Below, one piece after another: positions 1-6,237 of a DNA stretch of 7,964 bases. Positions within the stretch are counted from its first letter, which is position 1. The number at the start of each line of letters is the position of its first letter. The notes under the pieces were generated by a model. The model searched no databases and had not been told where the DNA came from. It saw only the letters and a list, made by a program, of their open reading frames with translations. Location: contig QHZM01000311.1 in assembly GCA_003224665.1 (NCBI GenBank), forward strand, positions 1 to 7,964, read 5' to 3'. The stretch comes from Acidobacteriota bacterium. GTDB taxonomy: Bacteria; Acidobacteriota; Terriglobia; UBA7540. The position numbers and the translations under genes were made by a program.

Positions 1-1425
1 GATTCGCCTCACTCGACCACCCGGGGCGAACTTTTTCCTGTCGGCTCCTTTGGGCACACAGGGTGGACGGGGACGTCCATCTGGATCGACCCGGTTTCGA
101 AAACGTACGTCATCATCCTGACGAACCGCATCCACCCTGACGGCCGAGGCGACGTGAGCGAGTTGCGAGGCAAAATCGCCACTGTCGTCGCCGCGGCCCT
201 GGCCGGCCCTGCCACCACTTCGGCCTGGGAGGGCCGTTGCTCTCTCACGGCAAGCGCCGAGCTTGCCAAGAGCTACCCGGTCCGCGAGACGCGAAATGGC
301 AAGGTGCTCACCGGCATCGACGTCCTCGAAGCTGAAAGGTTCGCGCCGCTGCGCGGCATGCGCGTGGGCCTGATCACCAATCACACCGGCATGGACAGCG
401 AAGGACGCCGCACCATTGACCTGCTCTACCGTGCCCCCGGGGTCAGGCTGGCAGCCCTGTTCAGTCCCGAACACGGCCTCGCCGGCAATGCCGAAGACCG
501 CGTCGCCTCCGCCAGCGAGCCCGCCACCGGGCTTCCTGTGTACAGCCTTTATGGGGAGAGCGAACGGCCCACCGACCAGATGCTCCAGGGACTCAACGCG
601 CTCGTATTTGACGTTCAGGACGCCGGCGCGCGCTTTTATACATACTCGACAACGCTCGGTTATTCGATGGAAGCCGCGGCCAAGAAGGGGATTGCCTTTT
701 ACGTCCTCGACCGCCCGAATCCGGTCAACGGCGTTGCGGTTCAGGGGCCGATTCTCGAAGAGGACCTGAGGTCATTCGTTGGTTATTTTCCTTTACCGGT
801 TCGCCACGGCATGACCATTGGAGAACTGGCGAAGATGTTCAACCAGGAAGGGAAAATCGGCGCCAAACTGCGTGTGATCAAGATGCACGGGTGGGACCGC
901 GGAGAATGGTACGACGAAACGGGGCTTACCTGGGTGAACCCGTCGCCGAACTTGCGTAGCCTGGCCGAAGAGACGCTCTACCCGGGGGCTGCACTGGTCG
1001 AGGGCTCCAACGTCAGCGTGGGCCGCGGGACGGACACGCCTTTTGAGCTTCTCGGGGCACCGTGGATTGACGCAAAGAAGTTCGCCGATTACCTCAACAG
1101 GCGCAAATTTCAGGGCGTCCGCTTTCTCCCCGTCCACTTCAGTCCGCGCCAGGATCGCTTTTCGGGCCAAGTCTGCCACGGAGTCCAGATCGTCCTCGTG
1201 GACCGTGAGGCGCTCGAATCGCCGGAAATGGGCGTGGAAATTGCCGCCGCCCTCTACAAGCTTTTCCCGAACGATTTTGAATTCGATAAGACCCTGCCTC
1301 TAATCGGCGCGCGCTGGGTCGTTGAAGGGATTAAGGCAGGCCAGGACCCCCGGCGGATTGCCTACCACTGGCAACAGTCGCTCGAGGGATTCCTTAAAAT
1401 CCGGGCCAAATACTTGCTGTATTAG
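1..1425 (+). CDS. Serine hydrolase (beta-lactamase-like) fused to DUF1343/NamZ exo-N-acetylmuramidase; 5' end outside window
   Basis: The frame is open from base 1 to the TAA-less end at a TAG stop (474 codons visible), so the gene starts upstream of the window; the internal GTG at 154 has no ribosome binding site and is not a likely start. Residues 15-46 read like the C-terminus of a class C beta-lactamase/AmiE-type serine hydrolase: GHTGWTGTSIWIDP contains the HTG triad (residues 19-21, the KTG-box equivalent), followed by a VIILTNRIHP strand. The SxxK and YxN motifs would lie off-window. After a linker (about 65-104), residues 105-474 form a full DUF1343 domain (NamZ, GH171): GIDVLE, GLITNHTG, the FSPEHG motif whose Glu157 matches the proposed catalytic Glu of the family, FDVQDAGARFYTY, DRPNP and NPSPN. 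Family knowledge: NamZ releases terminal MurNAc from peptidoglycan fragments; related serine hydrolases include the amidase AmiE. Probably secreted or periplasmic, but the signal peptide would be off-window. Family call strong; hydrolase substrate inferred. Confidence 0.9.
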   Translation, partial: DSPHSTTRGELFPVGSFGHTGWTGTSIWIDPVSKTYVIILTNRIHPDGRGDVSELRGKIATVVAAALAGPATTSAWEGRCSLTASAELAKSYPVRETRNGKVLTGIDVLEAERFAPLRGMRVGLITNHTGMDSEGRRTIDLLYRAPGVRLAALFSPEHGLAGNAEDRVASASEPATGLPVYSLYGESERPTDQMLQGLNALVFDVQDAGARFYTYSTTLGYSMEAAAKKGIAFYVLDRPNPVNGVAVQGPILEEDLRSFVGYFPLPVRHGMTIGELAKMFNQEGKIGAKLRVIKMHGWDRGEWYDETGLTWVNPSPNLRSLAEETLYPGAALVEGSNVSVGRGTDTPFELLGAPWIDAKKFADYLNRRKFQGVRFLPVHFSPRQDRFSGQVCHGVQIVLVDREALESPEMGVEIAAALYKLFPNDFEFDKTLPLIGARWVVEGIKAGQDPRRIAYHWQQSLEGFLKIRAKYLLY

Positions 1426-1600
1426 CTGGGGCATCCAGGCAAATCGACTTTGATGGGTAGCTAGGGGAGGAGTGAGGTGAGGTCTGGGGATAGTATTCAC
1501 GATAAGGCGCTGGCATCGAAATGCGGGTTAGGAGATATGTCTGCCGACCACCACGGGTTAAAAGACAATCAGACCAGGGCGTGAAAACGAGCCCGACCAC

Positions 1601-1630
1601 TTGAAATAAGTCCACTTTATTCAGTACATT
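1601..1630 (+). promoter_or_regulatory. Possible sigma70-like promoter (weak)
   Basis: TTGAAA at 1601-1606 and TACATT at 1625-1630 are separated by 18 bp, matching the -35 and -10 consensus at 5 and 4 of 6 positions. It would give a leader of about 200 nt before the small gene at 1841. Such matches arise by chance in non-coding DNA, and no other support is seen. Confidence 0.2.
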
Positions 1631-1758
1631 GGATGTTGGCTCCTGTTGATACCCGCGCCGTTCCGCGGCGCGAGCTGGTTCCGCACATTCAGGCGAAAAT
1701 GTTTGATTTGCTTAGTGCCGGGAAATCACAGTTCTTCGTCTGTCTCCGGCTTGCAGGC

Positions 1759-1779
1759 TTCTTGAACGATGGTCAAGAA
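1759..1779. promoter_or_regulatory. Perfect inverted repeat, candidate operator
   Basis: TTCTTGA (1759-1765) and TCAAGAA (1773-1779) are exact reverse complements around a 7-bp spacer. Skipping one mismatched pair, two further G:C pairs extend the arms outward. A TATGAT hexamer (5 of 6 to the -10 consensus) lies at 1794-1799, so the dyad would overlap the -35 region of a promoter for the gene at 1841. This geometry suits a repressor or activator site, but a transcribed hairpin is equally possible. No -35 hexamer of consensus type is present at the right spacing. Confidence 0.35.
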
Positions 1780-1828
1780 CCCGACTTGTGCGATATGATG
1801 GAGCAGAACTTGAACCTTCGAATCATAA

Positions 1829-1836
1829 GAGGAAGG
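1829..1836 (+). promoter_or_regulatory. Shine-Dalgarno for the gene at 1841
   Basis: GAGGAAGG lies 4 nt before the ATG at 1841. An in-frame TAA at 1826-1828 rules out any upstream start, so the ATG at 1841 is fixed as the start. Confidence 0.7.
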
Positions 1837-1840
1837 TAGC

Positions 1841-2246
1841 ATGGCCGGAAAAGCTCCCAATGTTTTGCTAGCCAACGGTTTTCGGACGACCGTACTGATC
1901 TCTTTTCTATTGCCTGGTCTCGCGGCCGCCCTCATCGCAAAAGAAAAAACTCCCGCCATCGACCCCAACGACCCGACGTTGCGCTTGTTCCACCTGATTG
2001 ACAATTCTTACGGGGGAAAGCTGGCGGAATTCTACATCCTCGCGGATATTTACAAGGACCAGAAAAACCCCAATGAGGAACTCCAGCGAGTCCTCCGGGT
2101 TGAATACGACAAGAGCCGTGCCTTCGGCAAGTTGAGCCTTTACGTGCGTACCGTGGGTAAGATGGAGCCCGACCAGGCAACCCCGCCAGACCTACGAGCG
2201 ACTCCTGAACGATCACATCCTCCCCGCATTGCAGAAGAAACAATAG
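1841..2246 (+). pseudogene. Small exported protein of unknown function, frameshifted near 3' end
   Basis: I do not recognise a named family, though the core (LFHLIDNSYGGKLAEFY then VLRVEYDKSRAFGKLSLYVR) feels familiar from conserved Acidobacteriota hypotheticals. An N-terminal hydrophobic stretch (about residues 15-33) after a short basic region suggests a signal peptide or membrane anchor, giving a mature part of about 100 residues. As written, the frame from 1841 runs to a stop at 2306-2308, but its last ~40 residues are Pro/Ser-rich and pass straight through a terminator hairpin. Shifting by +1 in the CCCC run at 2181-2184 gives QTYERLLNDHILPALQKKQ and a stop at 2244-2246, about 25 nt before that hairpin; removing one C yields a continuous protein of about 134 residues. 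The downstream frame is therefore very likely the native end, and the extra base is either a real mutation or a sequencing error. Start is fixed by an upstream in-frame stop and a good Shine-Dalgarno. Confidence 0.65.
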
Positions 2247-2271
2247 AAGAAGTCCTTCAGTCTCCCTGCAC

Positions 2272-2294
2272 GGCCGCCTTCAGTCGGCCTTTTT
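2272..2294 (+). terminator. Rho-independent terminator
   Basis: GGCCG (2272-2276) pairs with CGGCC (2285-2289) around an 8-nt loop, immediately followed by five T residues (2290-2294). It sits about 25 nt after the likely native stop of the small gene and between two convergent genes. The 5-bp stem is short but all G:C. Confidence 0.65.
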
Positions 2295-2355
2295 CCCTTG
2301 TCGAGTAAGAGGGCTTTCGTGCGCGGCCCAGGCAAGCATTCAGCCGGTTCGAGCC

Positions 2356-4773
2356 TTAGGGTTGCCCGACCAAGACGAGGCGCTGATAGGTCGAGGGGTT
2401 CGACACGCGAACCGGAAATAAACGGTCCGCCTTCGACGTGAGCGCAATCCGCTGGCCTTCTTCCGTCCCGGAGGGATTCGCCGGCGGGATGAACTTCTGC
2501 GCGCCAAAGCTTAATCCGATTTCGTAACCGTCTTGGAACCGGCCACCGTCAAAGTAGGAGACAGGGATAGCGATATCGCCGGAAAAGCCGATCGCTGTCT
2601 TCTTCCACGCTGTCTTGAGGTCGTGATTGTAATCACGGGGCTGAGGTCGAGGGGGGAGATAGTCTTCATCGGAGAAGACGCTCGGCTCGATGCCGGCAAA
2701 GTTCCCCGGGCTGAAGAAGAGCCGGTACTCATGGCCGTCGGCCTGAGTGCATTCGAAATTTTTCCGGAAGGCGGTCTCGAACGTCAAAATCATGGCGTCG
2801 CCTTTATCGATCCCGCGCCCGCTGAAGGGCTGGTAAAGCTCAGGGTCGGTGACGTCAACCCCGACGTAGAGGAAATTCTCGTCCCACCCGAGGGCCACGC
2901 GCGCGGAAAATTGTTGAGGCCCCTTCCAGGCCTTGGCACCGGCGACAATTTGCGAGGACTTGTCGAGTGCGTAGACCGGGCCCGACTGCCACTTGGAAAA
3001 GTCGCCGTCGAGTGCGCCGACGCTCACGCGGCGGGCGGAAAGCACGTCGTAGTCCTCGCGCCACCGGAGCTTTTGTCCGGGCAAATGGCGAAAAGCCTGG
3101 TCGGCGCGGAGCGCCGCAAGACGCTCCCGGGTCTCGGAAGGGAACCGGCGCAGATCCGGCAGGAGTCTGCGGAAGCGGGGGCGCCGGCGCATCAATTTGA
3201 GTGAGCCCTCGAACAGCGGGACGCGCCGCTCGATCTCGCGCAAGTCGATGGTCCTGCGTTCCTCGACGAAGAGCGGCCGGAAGATATTTTCGTCCCACCA
3301 GTAATCGCCGTAGGTCTTGAGGAACCGGGCGAGCAGTCGCGGCGCGTCTTTGCCGTATTGTTCGATAAGGGCTCGCCGGTGGGAGCTCACGGCGTTGTAA
3401 GCCCGCGAGTTCCACAAATAATCGGCAATGGTCTGGAGCGGGATCAATGAAGCGTGCGCCTGGCTCATGGGGTTCGAAAAGAGGCCGGCAACGGCTGCTG
3501 GGAGGTCCGGATCGCGTCCCGTTAGCGGACCGAGGTTTGGCCGCCAGGGAATACCGTCGTTCACCGGGAAGTTGTCCCAGATGAGAGGAGGGCGATGAAG
3601 GAGTTCCCCCCATTCTCTGGCCTGAGCGACGGTGATCGCCGGAGAGACCACCCGAGGGCCGGTCCAAACCAGCGCCACGTCAGGGTCGGCGCCGGCGCCC
3701 AGCTCACGGATATAGTCTCGGCTCCCCCACTCGTTGGTGTAAACGGTGGGCGTCACAATCAGGCGGTTCTCAGCCGACTGCGTTTTCAGGTAGGCGTTGA
3801 GCTTGTTGATCACGTAGACGTGCGCCTCGGCGAGTGTTTTGAACCTGGCGCGATCCTCCGGGTGCTGGAGCTCCGGAGGCACGTCGTCCAGAAAAAGCGC
3901 GAACCGGTTGACGCCGAGTTTTCCGACACTGGCAAGCTTCGCCGTCAGCTTCGCGAAGTCGTCGTCGCTTGAATAGGCCATCGAGAGGCCCGGACTGATT
4001 GCAAAACAGAAATTGACGAAGTTTGCGCGCGCAGCGCCGGCCAAATCTTCGAGGCGCTTCATCTCGGCGGGCGGGTACGGCTCCTGCCACAGTTTTCGGT
4101 GGTAGGGGTCGTCCTTCGGGGCGTAGTAATAGACGTTCATGCCGTGCTGCCCCTCAAAGCGAAGCACTTCGAGCCGGTCCTGGTGGCTCCAGGGTGTACC
4201 GTAGAAGCCTTCGACGATTCCGCGCTCCGGGAAGGAGGGATAGTCAGCGACGGTCACCGATATGGATCGGCGGGAGCGGGTCAGGGCGATGTGCTTTGCA
4301 GCAGGCGCGAGCTCGGCCTGGAGTTTCGAGGGCCGGGCGTGGAGGAGTTCGGGGAGGCGGAGGAGCGCGTAGTGAAATCCCGAAGCCCTCGCGGCCGTGA
4401 CCTTGAGGTGGCGCAGGACTGAGGACGCTGGATAAGCGGCCTCCAGGATGTAGCCTTCCCGCGCAAGCTCCGGCGTGGGCTCGGGCGTTGAGGAGTCCAT
4501 TTCTTGCCGGAGGGCCTGCACGAATGGATCGAATTCTTTTTCCCCGCGAAGTTCGATGACGAGGTTGGCGGGTTGGCGGGAGGCTTCCTCGACAGTGGAG
4601 AAGTCGCGGATTTTGGCGCTGTTCTGCTCGGCAAGTACTTTGAGCTCGAGCGCCAACCGTGCGTCGAGGTCGGCGGGAGCGACCACCGCCCACGTGCCTT
4701 GCGCCGAAAGCCGCCCGGTTCCGAGGATGAGGTAGGAAAAAACGAGAGAGATGATCATGTTTCGATTTCTCAT
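2356..4773 (-). CDS. Exported GH84 beta-N-acetylglucosaminidase with CBM9-like C-terminal domain
   Basis: Retaining glycosidase of family GH84, which removes terminal beta-GlcNAc by substrate-assisted catalysis. Numbering is from the GTG at 4782 (808 aa). Residues 4-28 are a Sec signal peptide (RNRN then a hydrophobic core, ending near LSAQ). Residues 29-180 resemble the GH20b-like N-terminal domain. The catalytic domain (about 185-480) has RGIVEGFYGTPW, Lys223 in YAPKDDPYHR, the adjacent catalytic pair Asp299-Asp300 in FLDDVP, WDNFPVND (Asn404, Asp409) and Asn437 in NPMSQAHAS, matching the residues known in Clostridium NagJ. A helical region (480-580) leads to a CBM9-like beta-sandwich (about 585-806, starting LDGDFSKW). 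Start: an in-frame TGA at 4798-4800 limits the choice to GTG 4782, ATG 4773 or ATG 4758; ATG 4773 gives the best signal peptide, though no start has a strong Shine-Dalgarno. Likely substrates are GlcNAc-bearing cell-wall, chitin or glycan fragments. Last gene on this strand, convergent with the small gene. Confidence 0.93.
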   Translation of the reverse strand: MRNRNMIISLVFSYLILGTGRLSAQGTWAVVAPADLDARLALELKVLAEQNSAKIRDFSTVEEASRQPANLVIELRGEKEFDPFVQALRQEMDSSTPEPTPELAREGYILEAAYPASSVLRHLKVTAARASGFHYALLRLPELLHARPSKLQAELAPAAKHIALTRSRRSISVTVADYPSFPERGIVEGFYGTPWSHQDRLEVLRFEGQHGMNVYYYAPKDDPYHRKLWQEPYPPAEMKRLEDLAGAARANFVNFCFAISPGLSMAYSSDDDFAKLTAKLASVGKLGVNRFALFLDDVPPELQHPEDRARFKTLAEAHVYVINKLNAYLKTQSAENRLIVTPTVYTNEWGSRDYIRELGAGADPDVALVWTGPRVVSPAITVAQAREWGELLHRPPLIWDNFPVNDGIPWRPNLGPLTGRDPDLPAAVAGLFSNPMSQAHASLIPLQTIADYLWNSRAYNAVSSHRRALIEQYGKDAPRLLARFLKTYGDYWWDENIFRPLFVEERRTIDLREIERRVPLFEGSLKLMRRRPRFRRLLPDLRRFPSETRERLAALRADQAFRHLPGQKLRWREDYDVLSARRVSVGALDGDFSKWQSGPVYALDKSSQIVAGAKAWKGPQQFSARVALGWDENFLYVGVDVTDPELYQPFSGRGIDKGDAMILTFETAFRKNFECTQADGHEYRLFFSPGNFAGIEPSVFSDEDYLPPRPQPRDYNHDLKTAWKKTAIGFSGDIAIPVSYFDGGRFQDGYEIGLSFGAQKFIPPANPSGTEEGQRIALTSKADRLFPVRVSNPSTYQRLVLVGQP

Positions 4774-4786
4774 TTTGGGCACAACG

Positions 4787-4804
4787 AGCCTGGGACGTCA
4801 GGCT
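4787..4804 (-). promoter_or_regulatory. Hairpin at the GH84 translation start region
   Basis: AGCCTG and CAGGCT (4787-4792 and 4799-4804) form a perfect 6-bp dyad with a 6-nt loop, ending 4 nt before the possible GTG start at 4782 and 13 nt before the ATG at 4773. In the mRNA it would cover the place where a ribosome binding site should be. A chance dyad is possible. Confidence 0.3.
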
Positions 4805-4931
4805 GCGTGTTCAGCAGTCGATAACTTCAGCCAATCCTGTCAGGCGGCGCAGGCGGGGTGGCGTCTCGATTCGGAAAAAATCATCTAAGCTGAGCGTGGG
4901 TCACACTCCTGACCATCCTGCAGCCTGAGTG

Positions 4932-4971
4932 ATTCAGTTCTGAATTTGGGACCGAACGAAATGACGTTCGG
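4932..4971. repeat. Two adjacent palindromes between permease and GH84 genes
   Basis: ATTCAG-tt-CTGAAT (4932-4945) and CCGAACG-N6-CGTTCGG (4952-4971) are both perfect inverted repeats, 6 bp apart, just downstream of the permease stop at 4988. A 10-bp self-complementary GCCGGCCGGC (4975-4984) abuts the second. The larger one could form an RNA hairpin at the 3' end of the symporter-permease transcript, acting as a weak terminator or stabiliser, but no T-run follows it on the minus strand. No convincing promoter for the GH84 gene is visible in the remaining gap (4805-4931). Confidence 0.45.
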
Positions 4972-4987
4972 CCAGCCGGCCGGCGCG

Positions 4988-5518
4988 TCAGGAATTCATT
5001 CTGCGCTTCCAGATACTCCAGAGGTAGTAAGCGGGGATGCCGCTCCCCACGAGTCCCAGTCCCCAAAGCGAGTCCGTCCGCCGCTCGCGAAACGTGTTGG
5101 CGAGAAACAGGAGAGAGAGAACAATAAAAATAATCGGAACAATCGGGTAACCCAGGGTCTTATAAGGTCGGGCGAGGTGCGGTTCGCGTCTTCGGAGGAC
5201 GATAATCCCCGCTGTCACGAGAGCATAGAAGAGAAATTCCGCAAAGATAACTTTCGTGAAGAGGGCCTCGTACTGGCCTGTGAGCGCAAACACTCCTGCG
5301 ATGCATGCTTGGAGCCCGATGGAGACCTCGGGCGTGCGGAACCGCTGGTTCACGCGCCTTACCGCTTGCGGAAAGAGCCCGTCACAGGCGAGCGCATAGG
5401 GTATTCGCGAGCCGGCGAGCGTTGACCCGTTGAGCGTAGCAAAGGTGGAGATCAGCACTCCGATGGCCACGAAAGTGCCTCCGGCTCCGCCCAGGAACCG
5501 CCGCGCGGCGTCGGCGGA
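4988..5518 (-). pseudogene. APC-superfamily amino acid permease, C-terminal fragment
   Basis: This is the second half of the permease that begins at 6230. In this frame the recognisable sequence starts at about 5518 with SADAARRFLGGAGGTF, then VAIGVLISTFATLNGSTLAG, SRIPYALACDGLF, the RFRTPEVSIGLQ loop and further membrane helices, with the usual LRRREPHLARPYKTLGYP motif and a C-terminal WSIWKRRMNS. These are standard features of LAT/APA-type amino acid transporters from about TM8 to TM12. No start codon with a ribosome binding site precedes it; the Met at 5470 lies inside a conserved helix. It is therefore the displaced end of the upstream frame, not a separate gene. About 176 residues survive here. 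Confidence 0.8.
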
Positions 5519-6230
5519 CCATGCTCAGATTGTTCCAGCCATCATAGGCCCAGAGGGCGGACACCGTGGCGACGCCCGCTCCCGCGAAAAAGCTCTCTCG
5601 CGCGTCGTGCGGGACGGATTGGTAAAAATGGCTGAACGACCCATGCCCAAGGACCAGGCCGAGGACGATTAAGACCGCTAGAACGCCGAGCTTCGAGAGG
5701 GTAAAGACCGTTTGAACGGCGCCGCTGCGGCGGACTCCAAGAACGTTCAGGCCCGAGACGAGCAGCACCATGAGCGTTGCGCCGAGCTGAAGTCCGGTCA
5801 ACCTGAGCGTGAGCGTCCTGCCGGCGATACTATCCTGCCAGGTCCAGATGTCGCTCGTCAGACCCGGAAAGAAGTAAGTGAGATAGAGCATGAAGGCTGT
5901 GGCAATCGCCGCGACGGAGGCGGACTTGGCCACCACGAACTGAGTCCACCCATACACAAATCCCGTCATTCGCCCGTAGGCGCGTCGCAGGTAAACGTAC
6001 TCCCCGCCGGTCTCCGGGATCGCCCCGCCGAGTTCCGCGTAGCCCAGCGCGCCGGACAGGCTCAGGATGCCGGCAAAGATCCACACGCCAATCACCACCG
6101 TCGGCCGGCCCACGTGGCGCAGCATGATGCTCGGCACCAGGAAAATGGAGGTCCCGATCATGGTGCCCACCACGACGGAGGTCGCTCCGTAGAGCCCCAG
6201 TCCTTTGACCAGTTCGGGTTGCTGCTGCAT
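5382..6230 (-). pseudogene. APC-superfamily amino acid permease, N-terminal fragment (internal deletion and frameshift)
   Basis: Start at ATG 6230 (MQQQPELVKGLGLYG), 7 bp after the symporter stop and so probably translated from the same message. TM1 carries GTMIGTSIFLVP, the unwound glycine-rich backbone-binding segment of the APC fold. TM2 leads to YAELGGAIPETGGEYVYLRRAYG, a hallmark of LAT/APA amino acid transporters, and later helices run to AYDGWNNLSMV (5520-5550). Relatives continue with an AGEV-type loop and another helix of roughly 50 residues in total; here the sequence jumps at about 5516-5523 to the segment normally found after that, in the +1 frame. The first frame then runs as Arg-rich nonsense to a TGA at 5382-5384. 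The two halves add up to about 413 residues against a usual 450-480. This points to an internal deletion whose length is not a multiple of three, removing about one helix. As written it should not make a working transporter; an assembly error is the alternative. Confidence 0.8.
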
Positions 6231-6237
6231 GAGTTCT

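Larger units (their letters stand above)
1426..1840. other. Intergenic region, 415 bp, no convincing gene
   Basis: No protein-like reading frame is convincing here. The left part holds a purine- and G-rich run (about 1463-1490). The middle holds a possible sigma70-like pair (1601-1630). The right part holds a perfect dyad (1759-1779), a TATGAT hexamer (1794-1799) and the ribosome binding site of the next gene. Base composition looks more AT-rich than in the flanking genes, as expected for non-coding DNA. No terminator-like hairpin with a T-run is visible just after the stop of the upstream gene, so read-through from it into the small gene cannot be excluded. Confidence 0.6.

Noticed and set aside
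154..156. GTG as the start of a stand-alone NamZ gene
   Set aside because: The same frame continues upstream with a clear serine hydrolase ending, the GTG lies inside that homologous region, and it lacks a ribosome binding site.
1463..1490. G-rich run that might form a two-tier quadruplex
   Set aside because: Its tracts are mostly only two G long, which is weak and common in GC-rich DNA.
1537..1584. 15-codon frame (MSADHHGLKDNQTRA) with AGGAG just before its ATG
   Set aside because: The spacing to the ATG is only 2 nt, and nothing else supports translation.
1633..1839. Open frame of 68 codons upstream of the small exported gene
   Set aside because: No ribosome binding site, no recognisable sequence, and its stop overlaps the leader of the next gene; it also covers the dyad and TATGAT box. 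Likely chance.
2254..2285. Direct repeat CCTTCAGTC at 2254-2262 and 2277-2285
   Set aside because: Nine bases only, with the second copy in the terminator loop; probably chance or a minor duplication, with no functional reading.
2533..3204. Long plus-strand frame (223 codons) opposite the GH84 gene
   Set aside because: It is antisense to a clearly coding, conserved domain; such long shadows are expected in GC-rich genes.
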